Shown here piece after piece: positions 24,229-32,036 of a stretch of 37,824 nucleotides of DNA; positions within the stretch are counted from its first letter, which is position 1, and every line of letters begins with the position of its first letter. The translations under genes and the position numbers were made by a program. The notes beneath the pieces are model-generated. The model searched no databases and was not told where the DNA came from. It worked only from the letters and a program-made list of their open reading frames with translations. This DNA is from a virus: positions 1-37,824 of IMG/VR virus record IMGVR_UViG_3300007960_000062, one strand, 5' to 3'.

Positions 24229-24858
24229 TCAGAGCCTCACTGTCACGAAGGGCGTAGTGTCAACGGTTTCGCGGGCTGAGCCTTCCTGCGCATCAACCGT
24301 CCGGGCTTCCTCTAGCTTCGACGTGTAGACCTGCCACATGGTCTCGGTCATCGACTTGTTATCAGTCAGAGGAATGGCCAGTTCGGCCGCCAGACGTGCG
24401 GCGAGGCAATCGGTAAAGAGCGCATCGAACTGCACCGTGTCAGTGATCCGGGCGATGTATTCGATCGAGCACGTCGCCTCGTTGGCAAGCAGTGTTCGCC
24501 CCTCGATGCGATACGGGATGCGCGATTCAGACCAAACCCCATCATTGTAGGATTCTCGAGATGAATACCCTTCCGCCTCCCATTTGGTGCGAATGACCTT
24601 CAAGCACCATGGATCGCTTGGCAGCGTGAAGGCATAGGAATATTCAAACGCTGGCGTTGTTCCAGATGCAGCCAGCGCCACCCGGCGCACGGCGAAATTC
24701 CAAGGATGCGCACGCAACACTGAATCCCGGCAGCGCGAATACTGAAGCCGGCACAGATCGCCCGCCTGGCTTGTGTCGCTTCCGATGTCGGTGATGACCT
24801 TATGGCCTATGCTGGTCAGAGCCAGATTGCATAGTTCGGTTTCAGATTCAGCGCTCAC
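24229..24858 (-). CDS. Tail tubular protein A / head-tail adaptor (T7 gp11-like)
   Basis: The 209-residue protein reads ELCNLALTSIGHK, SQAGDLCRLQYSRCRDSVL and AHPWNFAVRR near its start. This is the characteristic N-terminal pattern of T7 gp11-type tail tubular A proteins (LA..IG...I.......A..C...Y...RD..L..HPWNFA). It forms the ring between portal and nozzle. The C-terminal half includes the usual FTDCLAARLAAELAIPLTDN segment. The start is GTG at 24858, overlapping the upstream TGA as GTGA, and the nozzle gene follows immediately. Confidence 0.92.
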   Translation of the reverse strand: MSAESETELCNLALTSIGHKVITDIGSDTSQAGDLCRLQYSRCRDSVLRAHPWNFAVRRVALAASGTTPAFEYSYAFTLPSDPWCLKVIRTKWEAEGYSSRESYNDGVWSESRIPYRIEGRTLLANEATCSIEYIARITDTVQFDALFTDCLAARLAAELAIPLTDNKSMTETMWQVYTSKLEEARTVDAQEGSARETVDTTPFVTVRL

Positions 24859-25223
24859 GTTGCAATCAATCCTTCTGCCCTGAGAAACGCGAGCACTGCG
24901 TTGATGGCCGTGCGCGCTTCGGCATCGACCGTGGCCCCGCCTGATGCATCAGAAATCGCGCCGCCCTGCGTGATATAAGCCTGCACGGTATCGCCAACGG
25001 CATTGGCTATTCGCGCATCCGCCGCCGTTGAGAAATCCGACACTTGCGATGCCGTGTGCGTATGCGCCGGAAGCCCGGCCGCCGAGGCATTCTCAACAAT
25101 CGCCTCGTCTGGCTTGGCCGCAGCCGGGAACGTCTGCAATTCTGCCCTGAGCCGTTCGGCTTCCTTGCCCGTAATGCCGCGGATATCGACAGGTCGCCTG
25201 GTTCGAATATAGCGTCTGGTCAT
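24855..25223 (-). CDS. Small structural-type phage protein with HTHTASQVSDF motif
   Basis: The 122-residue protein has a basic N-terminus (MTRRYIRTRRPVDIRG), a central AGLPAHTHTASQVSDF and a C-terminal helix (AINAVLAFLRAEGLIAT). The HTHTASQ motif is common in phage tail and fibre-related proteins. Its position between capsid and tail genes suggests a minor virion or attachment component, but the role is unknown. The ATG at 25223 has no SD; it directly follows the terminator-like hairpin at 25224-25247. A nine-codon ORF (25249 to 25220) ends in an ATGA overlap with this ATG and could couple translation. A longer in-frame extension upstream is rejected because it overlaps the terminator and the preceding gene. 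Confidence 0.65.
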   Translation of the reverse strand: MTRRYIRTRRPVDIRGITGKEAERLRAELQTFPAAAKPDEAIVENASAAGLPAHTHTASQVSDFSTAADARIANAVGDTVQAYITQGGAISDASGGATVDAEARTAINAVLAFLRAEGLIAT

Positions 25224-25247
25224 ATGGAAAAGGGGGCCGTAGCCCCC
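25224..25247 (-). terminator. Intrinsic terminator behind capsid genes, UACG loop
   Basis: On the minus strand GGGGGC (25247-25242) pairs with GCCCCC (25237-25232) around a TACG loop, followed by TTTT. A six-base G/C stem closed by a UACG tetraloop is very stable. It lies nine bases after the TAA of the structural gene at 25256-25759 and reads with the late transcript, so it would partly terminate transcription between capsid and tail genes, as T-phi does behind T7 gene 10. The short T-run suggests read-through. Confidence 0.7.
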
Positions 25248-25255
25248 ATCCCCCC

Positions 25256-25759
25256 TTAGTCTTGCATGTAGAAGAACATGCCGCCGAGCGAGTCGGTATC
25301 GGCAAGCGCAACATCCTGGCACGTCGCCCGGATAACCACGCCATCCTTGCTCTCGAACAGCTTGGTGTAGCCATCCGCCGCAAGGCCAGCGAGTGTGGTC
25401 AGCTCCTCAAAGCCGATCACATCCGCGGACTCAACAGACAAGCCGTCGAGCAAGCCATTCGGATCAGCCGCAACAGCCGTCCCGGAAAGGTTCGTGTATG
25501 CGTCCCATCCGAGATCGATCGTCGCCGAAGCCGTCGTCCAATTCACATACATAAAGCTGCCGGGCAGGATCAGGCGAACTGATCCCGGCGGGAGCTTCAC
25601 CAGGGCGACGGAGCTTGTTGCATCCCCGGCGCCCGATTGCGTGTGCGTGAAGAACGCCCCTCGCACGCGGCCATGCCAGACCGCCGTTGAAACAAGCGCC
25701 GCTGGCTTCGTCGTGAAAATCGAAGCGTACTGGTCGCTCTCTTGAGTCGTTACTGCCAT
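25256..25759 (-). CDS. Probable capsid-associated structural protein
   Basis: The 167-residue protein begins MAVTTQESDQYASIF. It has a beta-rich, Gly/Thr/Ala-rich sequence with strands such as VRLILPGSFMYVNW and LGWDAYTNLSG, and ends LGGMFFYMQD. It lies 12 bases after the major capsid gene, has an excellent GGAGG site, and is followed by a terminator. High expression beside the capsid gene suggests a decoration, cement or head-fibre-like protein. No family is recognised, so the function is inferred from position and composition. Confidence 0.7.
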   Translation of the reverse strand: MAVTTQESDQYASIFTTKPAALVSTAVWHGRVRGAFFTHTQSGAGDATSSVALVKLPPGSVRLILPGSFMYVNWTTASATIDLGWDAYTNLSGTAVAADPNGLLDGLSVESADVIGFEELTTLAGLAADGYTKLFESKDGVVIRATCQDVALADTDSLGGMFFYMQD

Positions 25760-25771
25760 GTGTCAGCCTCC

Positions 25772-26683
25772 TTATGCGCCAGTCGGGCCAGAAGAAGGAT
25801 CACACAGGATCTGGCCGACCCTTGCTTCTTCCATCCGGGTTGCGCCGATCGTCATGCAGACGAACGCCTGCATCGCATAGTTCTTGTCGTCGCGTTCTGA
25901 AATGCGAGACACGATGTCCTTACCGATGCCGAGCAGCATGCCGCCCTTGGCCCAATAGAGAACCTGATCATCTCCATTGCCATCCGTCGTCGTGCGGTTG
26001 CACGGGATGATAGTAAAGCCACCAAAGTAGCTCACCTTGCCATCGACCAGCGGCTTGATCGCGTTGAAGTCGTGCGATGAAATCTTCTCATCCTTCAGCA
26101 GTGAACCGGCGATTTGCCGCTGCGGAACGATCATGTATTTTTCATCATCAGGATCGACTTCATTGGTGCCGAGGATCTTCGCGGCTTCGAGAATCTTCGC
26201 CACATTAAGCCCGGCATCCGCCGCCGACGTACCCGGCCAGACGACCTGAACACCAACGGTGTTGTTCGTGTCGTAGGCCGTCGAGGTTGAGCCATCGACA
26301 CCAGTGTAAGCCGTGCCAGTTGCCGCCTCGACAATCGCTTCGTCCATTGCCCGGCCCATGGCCATGGCGCCGGCCTCGGCGTATTGCGATGTCGGATCGA
26401 TAAGCATGCGGACCTGATCCTCGCCGTCCACAAGGTCGGCCCAGTCATAGTCCTCAAGCGTCACACGCCTGCGAGCGTGCGGAGTGTCCATCCGAGGCGT
26501 ATCAGCATGCCGGCTGGTGCGCTTGCGGGCGGTCGTTGAACCAAGCTGCTCGTAGAAAGCAGACTTGCCGGTAACATTTTCGACACGCACCGCGCGCCGA
26601 AGTTTCGACCCCTTCTGTTGGGTCAAATGGTAGACGTTCGCCTTGTATTGCTCGACGAACGCCGTCGTGATCTGCACTGACAT
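25772..26683 (-). CDS. Major capsid protein
   Basis: The ATG at 26683 (MSVQITTAFVEQY) has GGAGG five bases upstream, giving 303 residues. The sequence shows typical features of capsid proteins of this podovirus type. Near the start are QQKGSKLRRAVRVENVTGKS and TPHARRRVTLEDYDWADLVD. DEAIVEAATGTAYTG follows, and late comes DDKNYAMQAFVCMTIGATRMEEA, the end of the HK97-like shell fold. It is preceded by scaffold and portal genes and followed by a structural gene and terminator, the standard order. I found no protease gene, so the scaffold is presumably lost or degraded in another way. Confidence 0.88.
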   Translation of the reverse strand: MSVQITTAFVEQYKANVYHLTQQKGSKLRRAVRVENVTGKSAFYEQLGSTTARKRTSRHADTPRMDTPHARRRVTLEDYDWADLVDGEDQVRMLIDPTSQYAEAGAMAMGRAMDEAIVEAATGTAYTGVDGSTSTAYDTNNTVGVQVVWPGTSAADAGLNVAKILEAAKILGTNEVDPDDEKYMIVPQRQIAGSLLKDEKISSHDFNAIKPLVDGKVSYFGGFTIIPCNRTTTDGNGDDQVLYWAKGGMLLGIGKDIVSRISERDDKNYAMQAFVCMTIGATRMEEARVGQILCDPSSGPTGA

Positions 26684-26768
26684 GCAAACCTCCAATGGCT
26701 GATGTTAAGGGTTCGTCGAACCTACGGGTTGTCCGGTGAGGCCGGGCCGTTCGGATCGTGATGCCGGG

Positions 26769-26954
26769 CTAAGCCTGGCCTACTGATACTTGCGGAGGCC
26801 GGCCGCGCCGTTTCTTGGGGGGCTCGTCGCCTTGTCCCTCGGCTACGTAAGCTTCCAGAACTCGCGCCCGTTCGATCCACAAATCCACGTCTGCATTTGT
26901 GACCTTCGGGTTAGCGAGTTCGAGGCATTTCAGGCGGATATCCTGCACCGTCAT
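26769..26954 (-). CDS. Small basic protein with AT-hook-like tail
   Basis: The 61-residue protein starts MTVQDIRLKCLELANPKVTN, a helix with a pattern seen in small phage head-region proteins, then DLWIERARVLEAYV. Its end, EPPKKRRGRPPQVSV, contains RGRPP, the core of an AT-hook-like DNA-binding segment. The start overlaps the scaffold stop as ATGA. A function in DNA packaging or head assembly is conceivable from position but not shown. The 85 bases behind it (26684-26768), up to the capsid start, hold the capsid SD and a short GGTTC/GAACC repeat, and no gene. Confidence 0.68.
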   Translation of the reverse strand: MTVQDIRLKCLELANPKVTNADVDLWIERARVLEAYVAEGQGDEPPKKRRGRPPQVSVGQA

Positions 26955-27871
26955 GCAGCATCTCCACCATAAGCCGCCTCGAATAGCTTGTTACGTTCGG
27001 CAACCACCCGACCGTGATCGGGATGGCTGCGATCAAACAGCGCCTTTTCGTTCTTTTGATTGAACGTGGCAATCGCTGCTTGATAATCCTGCGGGTTGGC
27101 CTGCGCCTGTGGCTTGCCGACAAGCCGGGTTTCGCCGTTCATATCCTTGCCGACACGTTCAGCAAAACGGAGCATGCGCGGGTCGTTGCCGAGCCCGGTT
27201 TCGTTGAGGTATTGCACAAAATCCGGGTCGCCGTATTTCGTCATCGTGCTGCGTGCGCGCTGAAGCGCGGCATCGTAGCCGTTGCCGTATTCGCGCTGCA
27301 TCGAGTGCTGCAATTGCGTGCGCTGTTCCTGGCGCACCTTGGCATAGTTGGCGTGCGCTTCGATTTGCTTTTTGACGAAGCCTTCGTAAAGCCCGCGCGC
27401 CTGGCGTTGGCTGAGACCGTTCGCAAATGCCCAATTGCGATAGGCTTGTTCTGAATCTTCGTCATAGGGCAGATCGGGCGGCAGTTCCGGCCGTTCCCCG
27501 AAATCATAGGCGTCCTGTTCTTTCGGGCGCAGCGCTGCAAACAGCCGTTCATGACCTTCGTCATCGTCTTCGCTGGTTGGCAGCGTCACGCGGTCCTGGC
27601 TCGACATCAGCTTTTCGAGGTTCACATAGGCTTTGCCCATATCCTCGGTGCGGGGCTGTTTCTTCTCAGCATCCCAGAACTTTTCCGGCACCCACTCAGG
27701 GCGCTCGCCATCGACGACCGCTTGCTGAATGGCCTCATCCGCGCTGCCGGCGGCTGGTGGCGGCGCTTCCGGCACCGGCTGGCTTGCCATATCCGTCAAA
27801 AAAGAACCGCCCTCAATAGGTGGGGCGGCGGCTTCTGCTCCGGTTGTCTCGATCGAGGCCGTTTCAGACAT
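26951..27871 (-). CDS. Capsid assembly scaffolding protein
   Basis: The 306-residue protein is acidic and disordered at the N-terminus (many Pro, Ala, Glu). It then has RPEWVPEKFWDAEKKQPR, a hallmark of T7 gp9-like scaffolds, and EKLMSSQDRVTLP. Long charged helices follow (GLSQRQARGLYEGFVKKQIE). The C-terminus, with FNQKNEKALFDRSHPDHGRV, is where such scaffolds contact the capsid protein. It lies between portal and capsid genes, as usual. Its start overlaps the end of the Bbp19-like gene by eight bases. Confidence 0.88.
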   Translation of the reverse strand: MSETASIETTGAEAAAPPIEGGSFLTDMASQPVPEAPPPAAGSADEAIQQAVVDGERPEWVPEKFWDAEKKQPRTEDMGKAYVNLEKLMSSQDRVTLPTSEDDDEGHERLFAALRPKEQDAYDFGERPELPPDLPYDEDSEQAYRNWAFANGLSQRQARGLYEGFVKKQIEAHANYAKVRQEQRTQLQHSMQREYGNGYDAALQRARSTMTKYGDPDFVQYLNETGLGNDPRMLRFAERVGKDMNGETRLVGKPQAQANPQDYQAAIATFNQKNEKALFDRSHPDHGRVVAERNKLFEAAYGGDAA

Positions 27872-28169
27872 GAGTGTATTTCTCCATAAGGTTTTCGCTC
27901 ATTGCATCGACCAGATCAACGTCCTCTGCGGCATCCGCCATGAACGTCTCTGGTTTACGCCCGCACCATGCAGCGATCCGCACTGCAACGTTGCGCTCAC
28001 CGATTGCTATGCCGGCTGTGATTGGATCGCTTCCAGGAATTTCCGAATAAAGATTGAGGCTGAGAAACAATTCAGCCAGCGCCAGCCGGCCGTGCTCCGT
28101 CATGGCGATCGTGCGCCACGCTTCGGCAACCCTGCTGTCGGGCGTCGGGACTTTGCGTGTTCTTGGCAT
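27864..28169 (-). CDS. Bbp19-like small head protein
   Basis: The 101-residue protein has TEHGRLALAELFLSLNLYSE followed by ITAGIAIGERNVAVRIAAW. This resembles the short Bbp19 family of BPP-1-like podoviruses, with a conserved helix, a spacer and a GERN/GRRDVA-type motif. Its function is unknown, but the family is always found between portal and scaffold. The start may be ATG at 28169 (TGATG with the portal stop) or GTG at 28172; the ATG is preferred. Confidence 0.78.
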   Translation of the reverse strand: MPRTRKVPTPDSRVAEAWRTIAMTEHGRLALAELFLSLNLYSEIPGSDPITAGIAIGERNVAVRIAAWCGRKPETFMADAAEDVDLVDAMSENLMEKYTHV

Positions 28170-30064
28170 CACACCACCGGTTCATCTTCAGGAAGCAGCG
28201 CTTCAGGATCAGGCATACCTTCGCCGAGTGCCGCCATGCTTTCCGGCATCTGGCCTTCCACCAACTGCGCGAGTTCTGCCTGTGCTTCTGGGTCTTGGCT
28301 GACGTTCTGCTGGAATGCCTGAATCATCGCGCCGATATCCATACCGCCTTCACCGGCCGTAGCGCCGGCTTGGCTCAGTGCCTGTGCAGCCTGACCGCCA
28401 TCCTTGAGCATGCCCGCGACCGGGCCGCCCATGTTGATCATCTGTTGGGCTTGCTCCATCTGCGCACCCTGTTCCATGGCTTCCTCGTTCTTGAGCAAGT
28501 CAGGATCGTTGTTGAACAGATCCCAGAGCCATGAAATCAGCTTGTCGAGGTCAACGCGCTTCTGGATAAGCTGCGGTCCCATCTCTTGGCCGGCCAGCTG
28601 CAACACGATGCCGAGCGCCTGCATGACCTGGTTGGCTTCCTGCTGCTTCTGAGCGGTCGCAACCGGGCTCACAAACTCAACCGTAAACTCTTTGTCTTCG
28701 AGCACCTGCGGCGGCTTCGGCAGCAGGCCATCACGATTGAGAATACCGAACACCCGCGTAATCAACGGGCCGAGCATTTCGCTTTCGAGACGGCCAACCA
28801 GAGGCCCGAACAAGCGCATCATTTCAGAAGTGCGCTGCACGACCTCGGTCGCTGTCATGTTTGCGCGATCGGTCATGCGCATCAAGTCGGCAAAAAACGT
28901 GCGCAATATCTGCTCTTTCAGAAGCATGATGTCTTCTGATATCGCCTTGAGCCCTTGCAGGCTGACCGGCTGTAGCATTACCCCTTCGCCAGGATTGCCG
29001 CGCCAGTAGTTGATGCCGCCCGGCACCGTCCGCGTCTGGCCCGTCACACCATCCGAGCGCAGCCAGAGCGGCGGATCGGCTGCCTTGTGCATCAGCTTGA
29101 TCTTGGTCAGCACCATCGCCTGGAGCATCTTGACGTCAGGCAGCGCAATCATGCCCGGCGAGCGGCCATAGACTTCGCCGCTGTATTTCGACCAGCGCGC
29201 CACCTGATAAGGAAATTCCGGGAAGCCGCTTTCGCCGAGCTTGTGGCATGCTTCATGCTCGAAATAGCACGACGCGAACGGCATGTTTTTTGCGTTCTTC
29301 GTTCCTGGGTCTCTGTCTTCCCGAGGATAGATCGCGTGGATGACCTTCACCTTGTCATCGTATTTTTGTGCCTCGTAGAGCTCCTTGACCTGATCCGAGA
29401 CTTTCCAGCCCATCCGGTTTTGCATCTGGTACATCTGCCGGACGGTGTACTCGGTGCAGCGGAACAGCGTATCAACGATGCCGTCCACATTCTCGGCGAT
29501 GACGCATTCAGCAAGCGGCCGGCACTCAAACAGAAGGCCCCCGCTTTCCTGCTGACCGACGAACAGCACGGCCGTTCCGAACGAGGCCAGATCGAGATAG
29601 ATTTCGTGAAGGCTGGTTGTGAAGTTGGTCCCCGGCGCATAAATGCGCTGCCACATGATCTGCTCAACGTCGGAGAGATATTTCTGCACCTCCGGCATCT
29701 CGTTGATATCAATCAGGTTACCTTCTTCATCTTCCATGCCGCTGTGGCCAACCATGCGCAGCGAGAACCATTTGCTGGCCGGGTTGGTTGCCATGCCGTG
29801 CAGGCCGGCAGCGAGCATCTCAACGCCCATGATCCCGGTCGGATCATAGACTTTAGTCATCTTCTTCTCGCCCTGGGTGCGCATGCCGACGAAATCGATC
29901 TTACGCGGCGCACACAGCTCCGCTATTTCCTGGCAATGGGCCTCCATATTGGAACGCTCAGTTGAACTTTTAAGACCATCGTAGCGGCGCTTGAGCTCCT
30001 CCATCTTGGCTTTATCGACATCCTTGCCACCTTCACCGCTGGCATAAGACATATTGCGAGCCAT
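28169..30064 (-). CDS. Portal (head-tail connector) protein
   Basis: The 631-residue protein matches podovirus connector proteins of the T7 gp8 type. Near the N-terminus are LKRRYDGLKSSTERSNMEAH and GMATNPASKWFSLRM. In the middle are YQVARWSKYSGEVYGRSPG and LKIKLMHKAADPPLW-like (TKIKLMHKAADPPLW), and in the second half DLMRMTDRANMTATEVVQR. These are all strongly conserved in the family. The C-terminus is Gln/Met/Gly-rich and acidic. The protein forms the twelve-fold ring through which DNA enters and leaves. Its SD, GAGG, lies within the last codons of the HNH gene directly upstream, and the two overlap by one base (TGATG). Confidence 0.95.
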   Translation of the reverse strand: MARNMSYASGEGGKDVDKAKMEELKRRYDGLKSSTERSNMEAHCQEIAELCAPRKIDFVGMRTQGEKKMTKVYDPTGIMGVEMLAAGLHGMATNPASKWFSLRMVGHSGMEDEEGNLIDINEMPEVQKYLSDVEQIMWQRIYAPGTNFTTSLHEIYLDLASFGTAVLFVGQQESGGLLFECRPLAECVIAENVDGIVDTLFRCTEYTVRQMYQMQNRMGWKVSDQVKELYEAQKYDDKVKVIHAIYPREDRDPGTKNAKNMPFASCYFEHEACHKLGESGFPEFPYQVARWSKYSGEVYGRSPGMIALPDVKMLQAMVLTKIKLMHKAADPPLWLRSDGVTGQTRTVPGGINYWRGNPGEGVMLQPVSLQGLKAISEDIMLLKEQILRTFFADLMRMTDRANMTATEVVQRTSEMMRLFGPLVGRLESEMLGPLITRVFGILNRDGLLPKPPQVLEDKEFTVEFVSPVATAQKQQEANQVMQALGIVLQLAGQEMGPQLIQKRVDLDKLISWLWDLFNNDPDLLKNEEAMEQGAQMEQAQQMINMGGPVAGMLKDGGQAAQALSQAGATAGEGGMDIGAMIQAFQQNVSQDPEAQAELAQLVEGQMPESMAALGEGMPDPEALLPEDEPVV

Positions 30065-30591
30065 CAGGCGGTCCTCGCGAATTCACCGCGCAAGGCTATA
30101 TCAGCTTCGCGATACGCTTCATGGGCAAGTTCTGGCGTGTCAAAGGCTCCCAAATACTTCCTTTTTCCATTCACCATGATACGAGCGGAGTATCGACCAA
30201 GTTGCCTGTCCCAGTAGATACCCTTTAAACCAGTCGAGCTCGTGCAATAGGCTTCCGAATTTCCGTTGTTCTGCCACTTATCAGCAAGACGTAGGTTCGA
30301 TATTCTATTGTCACACCGGTCCCCATTGATGTGATCAATGTCCTTGCACGGCCAAATGCCGTGGACATAAAACCAAGCGAGACGATGCGCGAGATAACGA
30401 TCGTACCCAATATTGATCCGCCAATAGCCGTTGGTCGCTAATCCACCCATCGGCTTTCTCATGCGGCGACCAACGCTTGGAACACGCCACCAAAACAAAC
30501 CGCTAGCAGGGTCATACCGCACTTGTGCAACTAGATGGTCGTGCTCAATCAATTTCCAACTAGCCCCCAAGGATCGGCGTCGTGCCGGCAT
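30064..30591 (-). CDS. HNH homing endonuclease with AP2 domain, upstream of portal
   Basis: The protein shows the HNH-AP2 phage pattern: VRYDPASGLFWW, YLAHRLAWFYVHG, IDHINGDRCDNRISNLR with the catalytic DHxxGxxxDN region, and LKGIYWDRQLGRYSARI, where the AP2 domain begins. It ends EFARTA. It would cut DNA at a target near its own insertion site. The ATG at 30591 overlaps the preceding gene by 32 bases, so the true start may be downstream; a TTG near 30548 (encoding LIEHDHL) would remove the overlap. Its terminal codons provide the GAGG ribosome site for the portal gene. It is about the same size as its relative at 35749-36264. Confidence 0.88.
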   Translation of the reverse strand: MPARRRSLGASWKLIEHDHLVAQVRYDPASGLFWWRVPSVGRRMRKPMGGLATNGYWRINIGYDRYLAHRLAWFYVHGIWPCKDIDHINGDRCDNRISNLRLADKWQNNGNSEAYCTSSTGLKGIYWDRQLGRYSARIMVNGKRKYLGAFDTPELAHEAYREADIALRGEFARTA

Positions 30592-30754
30592 TGCCAGCCT
30601 GCCCCGGCGTTGTCAGAAGCGTTGATTGATAGCCGCTGGCCGCTGCCTGGCGCGCTTTCTGTTGCGTCGAGGAACGTGCATCAAGCTGCTCATCGCGCAT
30701 CGGTGTCGGTGCCGGCGGTGCCTGTGGCTCAGGCGGCTTTGATCCACCACACAT
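30560..30754 (-). CDS. Small phage protein of the MCGG type
   Basis: The 64-residue protein begins MCGGSKPPEPQAPPAPTP and ends GNAGTTPILGG. It includes QQKARQAAASGYQSTLLTTPG, a pattern repeatedly found in small proteins before podovirus portal genes, but without known function. The Cys at position 2 is shared with the two neighbours upstream. The start overlaps the preceding stop as TAATG, with GGAGG nine bases upstream. It is probably a minor virion or assembly factor by position. Confidence 0.72.
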   Translation of the reverse strand: MCGGSKPPEPQAPPAPTPMRDEQLDARSSTQQKARQAAASGYQSTLLTTPGQAGNAGTTPILGG

Positions 30755-30969
30755 TACATTGGCCCTCCAGTGTTCGTGGCAGCCGTGCCGCCTGATGCCA
30801 ACTCAGCGCCGAACGTGCCGCCGGTCGATGATGTCTGGCTGTTGGTCGAGGCCGCAACCGCTGCTTTGCGCTGATCGACGTTCGAATAATCTGCTGGCGC
30901 TGGTGCTGGTGCCGGAACTTCGCGAATGATCTCGCGAGTACCACCGCCTTTTTTGCCACCCATGCACAT
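30754..30969 (-). CDS. Small phage protein of the MCMGG type
   Basis: The 71-residue protein starts MCMGGKKGGGTREIIREV. It continues with an Ala/Pro linker and a Ser/Thr/Gly-rich tail (STGGTFGAELASGGTAA). Its first residues nearly equal those of the next gene upstream (MCMGGSKGG), suggesting paralogy or shared N-terminal function. There is no membrane helix. AGGAGA lies eight bases before the ATG. The role is unknown. Confidence 0.7.
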   Translation of the reverse strand: MCMGGKKGGGTREIIREVPAPAPAPADYSNVDQRKAAVAASTNSQTSSTGGTFGAELASGGTAATNTGGPM

Positions 30970-30980
30970 GATGCTCTCTC

Positions 30981-31184
30981 CTATCCTTGAACTACGGGCT
31001 TCGCTGCGTCGCCCAATTCACTGCCGAAATCCGCCGCCGTCACCTTGTTGACCGGCGTTCCAGACTGCCCTTGCCAGACCATCGCGCGCTGGCTTGGATC
31101 GTCACGCTTGATCGTCTCGAATGTCGTCGCCGGGTTAGGTGGTGGCGGGTTTGTGTTGCCACCCTTACTGCCGCCCATGCACAT
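30981..31184 (-). CDS. Small phage protein of the MCMGG type
   Basis: The 67-residue protein starts MCMGGSKGGNTNPPPPNP and continues TTFETIKRDDPSQRAMVWQG. It ends with a helix and AAKPVVQG. It shares the N-terminal MCMGGxKGG with the next gene, but the remainder differs. AAGGAAA precedes the ATG. It is co-transcribed with its neighbours in the block between DUF2833 and portal. No function is known. Confidence 0.7.
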   Translation of the reverse strand: MCMGGSKGGNTNPPPPNPATTFETIKRDDPSQRAMVWQGQSGTPVNKVTAADFGSELGDAAKPVVQG

Positions 31185-31201
31185 GGTTTTTTCCTTTGCG
31201 C

Positions 31202-31342
31202 CTAATCTTCGACAATCAGCATCTCAAGTGTCGCCTCCACCGGCGCACTTGTTGTCGTACTATCGACCCGCATCTTGATGTCGCTGCCGGCTATCGAGTT
31301 CCCGGACGATATGGTGCCGGCAGTCCGGACGAACATCGTCAT
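31202..31342 (-). CDS. Very small phage protein (46 aa), unknown function
   Basis: The ATG at 31342 overlaps the TGA of the preceding gene (ATGA). The product starts MTMFVRTAGTISSGNSIAG and ends VEATLEMLIVED, with alternating strand-like residues suggesting a small beta structure. The precise overlap and the reading frame filling the gap between two genes argue for a real gene although it is short. The SD is weak, so translation is probably coupled to the gene upstream. Confidence 0.65.
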   Translation of the reverse strand: MTMFVRTAGTISSGNSIAGSDIKMRVDSTTTSAPVEATLEMLIVED

Positions 31343-31527
31343 TTCGGCTCTGCCCCAAGCTGCCGCAACGCTGCCTCTATATCCGCAACCTCTCGTTTGC
31401 CTTTGATCACTTTGGCTGCGTATTCATCGGCCTTCGTGAAATGGTGATGGACGTTCTTGTTGTCGTCCTCGAGCGTCTTGCGCTTCGCTTCGAGCAAGGC
31501 TTGCAGTTCGGTGACTGCCGCGTTCAC
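31339..31527 (-). CDS. Small coiled-coil protein (62 aa)
   Basis: The GTG at 31527 overlaps the TGA of the DUF2833 gene (GTGA). The product is one or two charged helices with heptad-like spacing: ELQALLEAKRKTLEDDNKN and IKGKREVADIEAALRQL. A longer frame upstream exists but overlaps the preceding gene out of frame, so it is not used. It may be an assembly chaperone or a minor virion part, but the family is unknown. Confidence 0.68.
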   Translation of the reverse strand: MNAAVTELQALLEAKRKTLEDDNKNVHHHFTKADEYAAKVIKGKREVADIEAALRQLGAEPK

Positions 31528-32036
31528 GCTGCTCTCACGTATCCGCTCTTGAGCACCTGATCGTTCTCGCCATTGAGCCAGACGAAGCGCTGATAAGACG
31601 ATCCATCCTTGCCGAACTTGCGCATCGGCGGACCCTCGCGAACGCCGCCCATCGCCTCGATCATCTTGTGGGCTTCCGCATAGTCGGCGCGGCTGTCGCA
31701 GTGCAGACGGTGCCCGTTGACATCGGAAAGGATGATGTTCGCTTCTTTCCTGAACCACCTGAGCAACGGCATCGCGCCGGCTTTGAAGTCCGCAGTGCCG
31801 AACATGAACACACTCCACACGCCCGGATATTCTTCAACGAACGCTGCGATGGCAGCCGGGCGCCCTTTGTGCCATGAAATCTTGCCGCGACCTCGATTGG
31901 TAATGACGCTGAATACCTCCATGGCAAGCATATCGGCATTATCGTAGTCTCGTAGACCGTAAATCTCTTGCGCATCCCGATCGCGCATGTTTGCGCAGAT
32001 ATATACGATGTCGTTATGCGTTAGATCAGTCAGCAT
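31524..32036 (-). CDS. DUF2833 / T7 gp13-like protein with acetyltransferase-like fold
   Basis: The 170-residue protein contains ISWHKGRPAAIAAFVEEYPG and VWSVFMFGTADFKAGAMPLL. It then has ANIILSDVNGHRLHCDSRAD and EAHKMIEAMGGVREG, and ends GKDGSSYQRFVWLNGEN. This is the conserved pattern of the T7 gp13 / DUF2833 family, which has a GNAT-like fold. T7 gp13 is needed for proper assembly of the internal core, though its catalytic role is unproven. GGGAAA lies seven bases before the ATG. The start overlaps the previous gene by 11 bases. Confidence 0.85.
   Translation of the reverse strand: MLTDLTHNDIVYICANMRDRDAQEIYGLRDYDNADMLAMEVFSVITNRGRGKISWHKGRPAAIAAFVEEYPGVWSVFMFGTADFKAGAMPLLRWFRKEANIILSDVNGHRLHCDSRADYAEAHKMIEAMGGVREGPPMRKFGKDGSSYQRFVWLNGENDQVLKSGYVRAA

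Noticed and set aside
26696-26768. Terminator or promoter before the capsid gene
   Set aside because: Only a short GGTTC/GAACC repeat and GC-rich direct repeats are seen; no T-run or convincing -10/-35 pair.
29087-29965. Plus-strand ORF of 292 codons
   Set aside because: Entirely antisense to the well-supported portal gene.
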